From positions 45,424-109,423 of the forward strand of contig JAIFAC010000408.1 of NCBI GenBank assembly GCA_026545765.1: DNA of 64,000 nucleotides, in the 5' to 3' direction. The stretch is from Plantago major. Its lineage: Eukaryota; Streptophyta; Magnoliopsida; Lamiales; Plantaginaceae. Below, piece after piece: positions 54,582 through 64,000 of the stretch. The translations under genes were made by a program, and so were the position numbers. Within the stretch, counting starts at the first letter, position 1. Each line of letters starts with the position of its first letter. The notes beneath the pieces were generated by a model. That model was not told the origin of the DNA. It saw only the letters and a program-made list of their open reading frames with translations, and searched no databases.

Positions 54582-56194
54582 CACTCTACAAAAATGCGGC
54601 TTTACCATGGCAGCCGGATAAGATCCGTCGCTCTGAATAACCGATATCCGTCGCGACTCACATGGCGGCGGATGAGGCGACAGATAGAAAATCATTAAGC
54701 CCCCTGAAGCTATGGCGACGGATAACAATCCGATAAATCGTCCAATTCATGACAGTTGGACTGCAACGGATTATTATCGATGTCGAATTTTACGAATTAG
54801 AAATTTGCGTGACGGATAGAATTCTGTCCGTCGGCTAAATATTTTAATTGGACTAGTAACGAATTTGAAATTCCGTCACTAATTCCAATCCTTTGTGAAT
54901 TAGTCACTAATTAAAATGCACTATTTATTTCATATTAATCCCTATTTTCGTAGTTCACCTATTTAATCAATATAATGTTCGATTAATAAATCAATAATAC
55001 GAAAATGTTTTCAATGAATAAAAAGTAATATTAGGGATGGAGAAATTATCAAACAAGTGTAAATATGAAAAAAATCGAACATACGAGATACATAACTAGC
55101 TATCGGGAGGCCGGGGTGGGGTGGGTGATGGCGGGCCTGGGACATGAAAGCTGCTCCATGTCATGTACCGAAGGCGCTTCGTTCTCCTCGCTTCGTTCTC
55201 ATCATGAGCTGGTAGCTCCATCTCGTCCCTTCATTTGCTCCATCTCTTGAGTTGGCAAAGCTTGACGGCTTATGTTCTGAACTTGCTGGCGCACCATTTA
55301 AGAGACACAGTCACGTATTATTATTAATAGCAGACGGTTGTTAAGGCTGTTGGGGCGATGATGAGAACGCGCCTTGGACTAACCGGTGATTGCAAAGAGG
55401 CTCAAGAGTCCGCATATATTCGTCGCTTTCTTGTCCGGTTTGTTGACCTCTGGGAAGATGTTGTCAACTTATTCGGTTGACAACATCACCAAAATCTCGT
55501 CCTCTGCCCTGCCTGCCACTGACATCAACCTTTCTCGGCTGAAATGCATTAAATAGCTTAGAGATATAATGATCGATTCTCTTGTTTTAAAAAAGTAACA
55601 TAATAGTGTACAAATATGAACTTTAAGCAACGCATTTTTATACATGATAGGCGATGCGAAGCAGTCGGTCCATACCCATATACTGCTTGGCCTTCTTGAA
55701 GATGGCATACTTGGATATATCACCTCCCCATTACACAAATCAAACCCGAGCAGATCTAGTCGACAATTTATCATCTACAAGTAATAGAGCATACCGTAAT
55801 GCTAGATTGCAAAAACACATATCTCTCTGATTTCGATTAATGTCGATATGATAGATGGCGCCTACCAGGTGGTGAGCGGCCCATTACACTTCTGCCGTGT
55901 CGGTAGGATGCGATTACACTGTTGGTCCAAGCAACGTCTGGACATCGATTCGGCGCCGATGAAGCATCTGAAAGGCCGCTCATTTGCATCAGCACAGCAT
56001 CGGAGGGATTGCGGGCACTTACGATCTGAATGGCCTTCCCGCATACTGAGACCATATCACCATGCGGTTTGGATCACCAGTCAGGTCACCGTAAACTTTC
56101 GCCCGGAATACATGCATGGGATCGACTTCTTGAATGAAAGTACTCCTTCTACATTCCAATTTCATACCTAACATCAAAGTCATCACATTGTCCT

Positions 56195-56790
56195 AACAAC
56201 ACCGCGAGGATATGGTGACTATGTATCGACCGAATAAAGTGGCTAACATACCACTCACATATAGTGGCTAACATACCACTCACATATAGTAAGCTAACAT
56301 ACCACTCATTGTCTAAAATTTACTAACAGTGAAGCACCAACATATCACACCCCAAATAAGTAGCTAACATACCACTCATTGTCTGGAAATTTACTAACAC
56401 AGTGGTGATAACATATCCTTTACGAATAAAAGTGCATTGTCAGAAACAGCATCGTTGTTCTCTACTCCACATTTGTCCTAAAATTTACTAACACAATGGT
56501 GACTAACATATCCCCACTTACCCAGAATAAAGTGGCTAACATACCACTCACATCTGAGTAGCTAACATATCTGCTCCACATTGTCTAAAATTTACTAACA
56601 CTGATGGTGACTAACATATCCACCCAAATAAGTGGCTAACATACCACTCACATCGTTGGCTAACTTATACCACTCACATTGTCCTAAAATTTACTAACCT
56701 GACAATGGTGACTAACATATCACCCGAATAAAGTAGTAACATACCCACTCCATACGATGGCTAACATACCACTCCGTATTAAAAGCGATT
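56195..56790 (+). repeat. Internal ~73-bp tandem array of CACTA 2
   Basis: Units of the form gtgactaacatatcaccc / agtggctaacataccactcac / attgtcctaaaatttactaac repeat about six times, unevenly. CACTA 1 has about two units at 47095-47260. The copy number therefore changed since the two elements parted, or is misassembled in one. Confidence 0.75.
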
Positions 56791-57539
56791 AATTATAATT
56801 ACAAACAAATAGAATGTCATATTTTAACACCTCGAGCTCGCCAGTACTACTAGCCCTCATCGCTCCAAGGATGTGGCTCCACTACTCCACCTACCACCTT
56901 ACGGTGGCTCTCTCCTGCTCACGGGAAAGATGTCACCTTAAGTTTGTTGTGTTACCTCCGAGGCCGTAAGGCTGTTGTCGATGTATAAAGATACAAAAGC
57001 AAGCGAATATGCATTGCTTTAGCCTGACAATTTATACTTGTCGGCCCCTATCATTGCTCAGTTATGTTTAGATATTTAAGAAGAATGTAATAATACTTGC
57101 TTGGCGGGACCAATAGGAAAGAAAATCCTGCAAGACTTAAGCGGAGTCCCGCGTGGCGTTGGGATTGTTGGATCGAACACAGTAGGGACGATAAATGCGT
57201 GATTAGTAAATCCTCCGACTATTATGTGTCGAAATTTTATTTGGTAGAACCATGGTGCTCTCTCTCAGGGGTCTCGGGGAATCAAGAGACCTCTTTGTCT
57301 ACGATCTTGAGGCCCTCCTACAATGCACGGCGTTGTATCCCCGACCCACCACTATCATCTGCTGCGTGATGAGGGGGGGCGATAGGTGGGCTGGCCTGCT
57401 GCATACATGACATCTGTGAAAAAATGTAATAAATCTGATAAAATGTGTTAAATCGAGTTTATAATACACTGTGATTATATCAGCACATATAAATTACTCA
57501 TAATACACATAATATACCGTTATATTTGCCGTCTCTAAG

Positions 57540-60150
57540 ATTTACATACTTGGTCGTCAAATGCCGGATCAGCTCATCATACAGCTTCTATGGGATCTTA
57601 CGCTTGTTTATCGACATCCTCTGCTTGTTAGTGCGGAGTTAAAATTGAGTCGTCTTTCTCAATGTACTCCACTTTTGACGAGCGAACCACGAATAGGTAC
57701 AAGCCAATAACCATTCCCCACTTATCGCGTTTTGCTTGGAATATTCAGAAAACACCACTTGCCCATTGGGTGCTTCTTGAGTGGCGAATAAATAGTTCAT
57801 ACTTGGTTAAATTACCTCTTCTTTTGGTTCACATCAACCATTTCAAAGCGCTCGTTCTTCCTCGTACCTCTGGATTAGGATCCACCTCAACGTCAAACAA
57901 AGAAGGTTACGTTTAAATGGCAATCGAATATTCAATCCTCACGATTCGTTTTAGCTTGCGGTGAAATCAAACAAAGTAGCGTCTCCATACTCTTACGCAC
58001 CATTAACACACGCCGGGTTGCTTATGCCGCCATGGCGCGTGTACATTCGATCGTGTAAGGAACCTAAGGCCGTTGACTATATAACACAGGAATGTGTAGA
58101 CCTGAATGGACCCTCTGCGAGAGCACTTTAAGTATATGCATGTGGCGTTTGTTAATAGGATTCGGGACATACTCTGGGAACCCGATGCGGAAGTGCAACC
58201 AAGGAATTTTTGGTCGAAGTAGTTCCTCTAGTAGTATCCTCACATCATCAAAGTTTTCTTCCAAACTCTTGGCTTTTTTGAAAAAGCGCAAACATTGATT
58301 CATTGATGAAGTCTATAATTGAAGTAGAGACTTGCGTGGCTATGTAATAAAATTTAAAATAAATAGTTTAACGACCTACGCCATAAATAGTACCTATCTT
58401 TGGTCAACCTCGGCCTACAATTAAATGAGGACATAATATTGGTACTTTTCAACTCTTTATCCAGTAAGATATTCTTTCTTACTTGCTTTTGAGAGGTCTC
58501 CGATACCCGACGAGGCATGAGATAGGAAAACTTCATCATCCCAGACTTGAACTACGAATATTATGCGCATTTCGAGCCACGGCTAGCGTTAGCATCTTAA
58601 GTGAGGCGTGTTCATCAATAATAAGCGAGAAGGTTGCAGGTTCCTCTCGAAGATATGAGCATTGTGCAATCGATCCTTGAGGTTTACCTTTGTTTGTTGA
58701 CATACTTCTTCAATTTCCCCGAAGTACCTCTCGAATGGATACATCCGCCATCGATCTTGAAAAGCCGATCCGTGAGGTCTAAGCTTCCATTGTGGAAGGA
58801 ATTACTTGCTCCCAAGTGCTCCATGAATCAAACCATTTCGGTGGAAAAGATAAGCTCGAGCTTGCATAGAATCAATAGTATGTTCTTTCAAGATTTTCCA
58901 ACACTTTGTCATGAACCACCTTGTGCCTAATTTTTGAAAATAAGCTCAACTTTCGGTGATAGCGGTCCATCGTGTTTGGCGGAAGCTCTCGAAATGCTAC
59001 GGGATAAGCCTCTCCATGAACACATGTGATCGTGACTCTTTGTCCCATAAACCTTTGTCTTCTTCAAATCCACCTCTCTAAATTTGGGGCGTAATTATAG
59101 GGAAACTTCGATGCCTCACCCGATCAAACAAAATTGACCTAGAAGCGTTGTCAATTGTAGTAACGCGCTTCGACCCTTACCATTCTCATCCTTCTTTGTC
59201 AACTCAGGCCTTTACCGTGACCACAACTCGGATCTAGACTTGTGGTCCTTTGTTTTTCCCTCAATGTTGCAAAGTGTATTGAATAAGTTCTCGAACACGT
59301 TCTTCTCAATATTGCATGAAATCTAAGTTGTAACGGATAAGAAGCTCGATGAAGCAAGTCGAAGATGCTTCTCTTCCTCGACCATTTTTTACCAATTTTC
59401 TCGTTATGCTTCATCCCATGACTCGGTCTGCTTCACAAGACCCGATCTATCAATCTCAGAATTTGTGCGCAGTAAGTCTTATCTGGGCTTTTGTTGTGAC
59501 TTTATTTTCAAAATTGATCCTTGTTCTTCTGACGGATGGTCACTTTCTAGCAACTACGATGGCAATCAAACCAACAAAATTTTCCACTACCCTTGGTCAT
59601 CGTTACCATATCCTCGAAGCAATGTGGACATGCATATTTCCGATGTTTTCCTTCCGGATAGCATGGAGTATCACGGAAGTCACTCACGATCGAAGGCGCT
59701 CTCAAGGTGAAGTTCTTTTGTGTAAACCGACCACATCATATCTTGAGGATACCATCGTCCTACACAAACTCGATCGGCTCATGATTGGGGTTGCAGAAAA
59801 CATCAACGTCGATCCGGGATCTTTCGGCCGAGCTTTTGACCAATGCAGTCGAGAACTTATGAATGACGCTCCTTCGTTTTTTTTGCACACTCACCGGAAG
59901 GCTGATTGTACGATTGTGAGCATAAGCCTGGCCAACAAAGTATTCGTTTCACTCTGAGAACAGAGTTAAAACCATCAAGTCGAAAGTCCCAAACGTACAT
60001 TTCTAGATTAAATGCAAACTCTGGATATGTCTGTCAAGCAGTGATTTCCATGCTTGGTGAAGTCTGGCTGGATGGTCCATTCTACCACCTTGACATTATC
60101 CGAGATTACTGCTCAATCGTACCCATAGCATTTTTATCAGCGAGAAACGC
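57540..60150 (-). pseudogene. TNP2-type CACTA transposase, degenerate
   Basis: TNP2 is the DDE transposase of En/Spm elements. Read on the minus strand from 60150 down, in changing frames: DHPARLHQAWKSL near 60080 resembles the HPADG-AWK block; LDGFNS near 59975 fits the SDGFNPF block; FTLRAP, DF and KYACPHCFEDM near 59630 match the NDFPAYG...CP-C region, and WFDCHR near 59570 the GHRRFLP block. RMYPFERYFGE near 58740 is the conserved MYPFERY motif, followed by PQGSIAQ for EGSIAE. MVDVN near 57845 is the DUF4216-like end. Stops and shifts are too many for a working protein. The block from about 58245 up is the part missing from element 1. Confidence 0.82.
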
Positions 60151-62684
60151 TTGAAGCATACTGATCTTTCAAGCGAGGTGCTGAAAGAGTACCACATTTT
60201 CTTATGTACAGAGAGATTTTTTGCTTTACCGTCGTTCTTTGCAGCCCTCCTTATGTATGCAGCATAAATTTCCTTACCACGGAACTTGCATTCTATTAGG
60301 TCGCATCCTCCTCCTCGATATATCATGCACATTTTCGGACAACGATCTACATGAATTCTGAAGCGAATGACCCACCCCAATCCACTAATGCATCTTTTTC
60401 TTGGCTTGGTAAAGTTGGTGGGAACTACTGAAGTTTTCTTGGAGACGAAAGGAAGGTCCGACATTCACGTCGACCATTCATTAGAGCTTCGTTTGATTCT
60501 TGGCCATTAGCACTAGCATGACTTCGTTAGCCGAGATATAAAACTGACTTCGGTGAGCTTACACCCGGGTAAGCCGGCTTCCTTGATGATTCTAACAAGT
60601 GAAAAACAATGATCCTCGGGATTGGGTGGTTCCTCCACCTCCCTACGGTTTCGGTGTTGGTTGTGTCCGCTTCGAACTCCGCTTCTACGCCATACGTCAC
60701 ACCATTTTGTTCGGAAACTCGAGCTCGAATAGCATCACCTTGATTGGGATTGTTCGACTTGTTCATTTTTCTCTTCGCTTCCGTTATGCAGCAACATTGA
60801 TGCATGTATTGGGCCAGTCGCGCTTCCTCACAGCTGATGATTCCCATACGTCTGTGACGGAGGAATCCATTTTCCTCAAGTCTTTGAGACTACCACTTCC
60901 AGGAGTCACGTATTGCTTGTTGCGTAGCACTTTCATAGTACCTGAGGACACTTTATCGTATCACCCATCCTTTGACAAGCTTGATTTGACATTGCAAAAT
61001 TCAATGAGAGTAACCTTGACCTTCGAAGAAAACTCCATTGAACCTACCTGCCATTGAAATGCGACAATACATCCATCACGATGCGGTTGATTCATTGAAT
61101 AATTAGATATAACACCTTACAACGTTTAATTCATTCAGGTCGAGTTCTTTCATTTACGATATAAATCAATTTCACAATAATTGATCAATGATTGCTTTCA
61201 CGTAATATAAGTTATATTAGCTCAGTGATCCAATTGATACGGCATTCATAATATAAGTTACATCGACTTGATTTTACCATAATGTTTGGTTTCATATATA
61301 TAAACTAATGATTACTAGTTATACTGGCTTTAGAGGCAAAGCGGATCAAACTCCTCATTCATCTTGCACCCCCTCCCTCATCACTTGTGCGGCGCTCCCT
61401 ACCCACAGACTTGCATTCCATGCGAGATCTACATCCTCCTCCCCAATACACCATGCATGTTCACGACAAGCGAGAAAAGGCACTTTCGTTAAATGGGGCC
61501 CCCAAACCCGCCTCTCCCCTCCATTGGAGGTATGACATGGGCGGTGCTTCTCGCGTGATGAATCCATACATGATACTGAGGCATGAATCCATAGCATGCC
61601 AGCGAGAAATTAACTAGGAATCTGCTGTAGTGCGTCATAAATTAACGCTTGTTTACTGCTTGAGTTTCAATGTGCAAGGACACTTTATCAACCCCCAATT
61701 GTGACAAAGCCTGTTTGAGACGTCCCACACATGAAAGCGAGATGAAACCTTTAACCCTTCTAGAAACTCCTACAAACTACTGTCATTTCTGGCAAACTTG
61801 TCACGATAAACGTACATCCATGAGCGGTGAATTCATTAATATATATACTTTATTTTTTTTTTAACTTTTGAGGCAGTCAATTGATTAGATGCGTATTTAA
61901 TTTGATAAAATGATTCAGATTAGAAGATGAAATTTGTAGAGGTTAATTGCATTAATTAATATATGTTGCTTATAAATTAATTATTAATTAAATTGTTGGA
62001 AATATTTTACAAAATTGAATTATAATTTAACCATTTCAACCTCTTAGTACATATATTATATACTTAACATACATATCAAATTAACTATTACTCTATACAT
62101 ATGAATTACTACATATATTCATATCAATTACATACTTAACATCTAATTGTCAATCAAACTACATACTTCTACTTAACAAGCATATCAAATTAACTAAACC
62201 TTTATATATGCTTACTTTTACAAATCAAACTAACTACATACATCGCCCATACCAAACTTAATTAACATACTACATACATTCATATCATTAATTAAACAAC
62301 TATCAAATTGAACAGGTACATATAATTAATCAAATTAACTAAACTACTTCTACATTACTTATCATACTATACATATAATTGCTCAAGGTGTCCAAAATAA
62401 ACAAAATCCCCAAATTTAAAAAACTGAGGTTTTAGCCAAAAATACACTTGATTAATCGGTAGAAATAAAATTGATCCCGAAAACTGACTCTTGTCCCACT
62501 AGCTTCGTTAGGCTTGAATTGGCCCAGGAATAACAGAAAAATTCCTGGGAGAGCAGAGAGGAGAAAGAAGAAATGAGAAGAAGAAGAGAAGAGGAAGAAA
62601 GAAGTAGGCGTACGCCTCTCTGTCGGTATGAAACTACCAGGCGAAGCGGACCGTGCCGTCGGCCCCAGAGTAATCCGGCTCGCC

Positions 62685-62951
62685 ACATGTGGCGACGGAT
62701 AAATATCCGTCGCCCGTTTTAAAAAAAAAAATTTCCTTTTTTATCAAAAGTCAAACTTGAAGCGGATAGTATGCGTCGCCCAATTCTTTGACGAATCGTT
62801 ATCCGTCGCTTGATAATGACAGATAACAATTATAAAATGCGCCGGTCAAGCGACGGATAGATTAAAATCGCCCCAATAACGATCGATAGATTATGGGGCT
62901 GACAGTTTCATCCGTCGCCCAATAACGTCGTTTTCAGCTTTTCTTGTAGTG
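62685..62951. promoter_or_regulatory. Right subterminal site cluster of CACTA 2
   Basis: Several gcgacggata/tatccgtcgc words, alone and as inverted pairs (62692-62714 is one palindrome), lie within 260 bases of the terminus, as in element 1. Confidence 0.65.
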
Positions 62952-64000
62952 ATATCTACAATCTCTCCGTATGCAGAAATATCACGGATCACACATCAAT
63001 TCCATATCTGATTACTGACAATTGAATTAGTGGAAGCAAAATTAATATCTTGAAGGCGTGTACTCTTCCCCCAGTTGTAACCACAACATTCATGATCCCG
63101 GTACTGAAAAGAAAAGTGGCCAGAGCAGCGACTTGATCTCTCCGATGCGGTGGCCGAATTGAATCGGATGCATGTGTTGTTGTCCCTCTCGAACTTGATG
63201 ATCACATGAGGATTTCTCGTGAGCAGGAGTGATTGTGAAACATTGGCGCATGAATGATGAACCCCGACTAATTAATAGGAAATAAATTTGGGAGGGATGT
63301 CAGTTAATGATAGGAAGTGGAGAAGCGATTAATTTGGATGTGATGGCGCTAAGGCGGAAGCGAAGACGGAATAAGCGGAGGAAGGTCCGTGGAGTGGGGA
63401 AAAGCGAAGGCCCGGTAGTTTTAGATGCGGTTGGGGTTTTTTATAGTGTGGCCAAGAGATTTTAAGGCGTTGGAGAAAGCGACATGGCGGTTAATGTATA
63501 AAGCGGCATTTCTATATACTAATAGAAAATCGGGCCTATACTATACCTCCATGAGATCACAGGTCACAACACGACAATTATGGATAGATGAACTTAACTG
63601 AAGAATCATGAACCGCTACTACTATTGAAGATGGGAGAATACGAATTTGAGACTTTGAAACTACCAACCAATTTCTACAAATCCAGTTACGCATTAAAGA
63701 TAGAGATTTTATGTTGATTTATTAAATTCTTCATCATTATTATGATATGAACTTAAACATCATAGATAGGAAGTTGTCAAAATTGATGATTGAAAATTTT
63801 TGGGAAATTTAATAGAAAGTGTGGAATAACCAACCGTCATAGTTGGGATATATCGATGTTCAAATTATACACACCCATGTAAACGAAGTTTTTTTTAAAT
63901 TTTCACTTGTATCGCTTCCATTCATTAATCCGAAGCCTAGGTGAATTGCAAATAAGTCACGATAACTTGACGGTAATAGTTGGATATATCAAAATCATGT
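62952..64000. other. Right flank of CACTA 2, no gene assigned
   Basis: Minus-strand ORF 62996-63205 is Cys- and Ser-containing with no family I recognise. The rest is non-coding to my reading. Confidence 0.4.

Larger units (their letters stand above)
54582..62951. mobile_element. CACTA (En/Spm) transposon 2, with broken transposase
   Basis: The element is 8370 bp from CACTCTACAAAAATG to TTTTCTTGTAGTG, with an ATA target duplication at 54579-54581 and 62952-62954. It has subterminal gcgacggata-type sites at 54600-54830 and 62685-62930, a TNP2-like transposase on the minus strand and an internal tandem array. Every coding stretch is broken by indels. The sequence also looks noisy compared with element 1. 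Confidence 0.88.

Noticed and set aside
56195-56790. Possible CRISPR-like array
   Set aside because: This is a plant genome; the repeats are uneven, have no unique spacers of constant length, and match an internal array of the sister transposon.
59349-59957. 202-residue plus-strand ORF in CACTA 2
   Set aside because: The conserved TNP2 motifs in the same interval are on the minus strand; the plus ORF is its shadow.

Overview
The window is nuclear DNA of a flowering plant. Its genes have many introns with GT-AG borders and land-plant families (a GRAS regulator, plastid RNase R, plant rhomboid, plant YidD), with copia, Helitron, MITE and CACTA-type transposons around them. An asterid, perhaps Lamiales, would fit the protein wording, but that is a weak guess.

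Layout. 1-6.3 kb is repeat-rich: a decayed Ty1/copia gag-protease-integrase, LTR-like DNA, two Helitron-like 3' ends, a long inverted repeat and a direct-repeat pair. 8.4-42.6 kb is the gene-bearing part: a plastid-type NAD(P)-binding Rossmann protein (+), a YidD-family small membrane protein (+), a stray copy of the last exon of the first gene, a LISCL-type GRAS regulator (-), a rhomboid-like membrane protease (+), a plastid/mitochondrial RNase R, RNR1 (+), and a WD40/AT-hook protein resembling a TFIIIC subunit (-). 43-64 kb has no host gene I can support. It holds two CACTA (En/Spm) DNA transposons, each with 3-bp target duplications. One (54.6-63.0 kb) carries a broken TNP2-type transposase. 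The other (45.4-51.9 kb) looks like an internally deleted relative. The first-listed element sits in a minisatellite and the deleted one in an array of ~350-390 bp units.

The genes do not form an operon. Four of the six are predicted or known to work in plastids or organelle and endomembranes (RNR1 in organellar rRNA/mRNA maturation, YidD in membrane-protein insertion, the Rossmann protein with a transit peptide, the rhomboid in a membrane). I see no evidence that they form a pathway.

A caution runs through the window. Five of six genes need one or more 1-2 base corrections to stay in frame, although codons on each side are well conserved. Uncorrected sequencing or consensus indels explain this better than five independent pseudogenes. 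The exons given below are read from splice borders and family resemblance, without a transcript.
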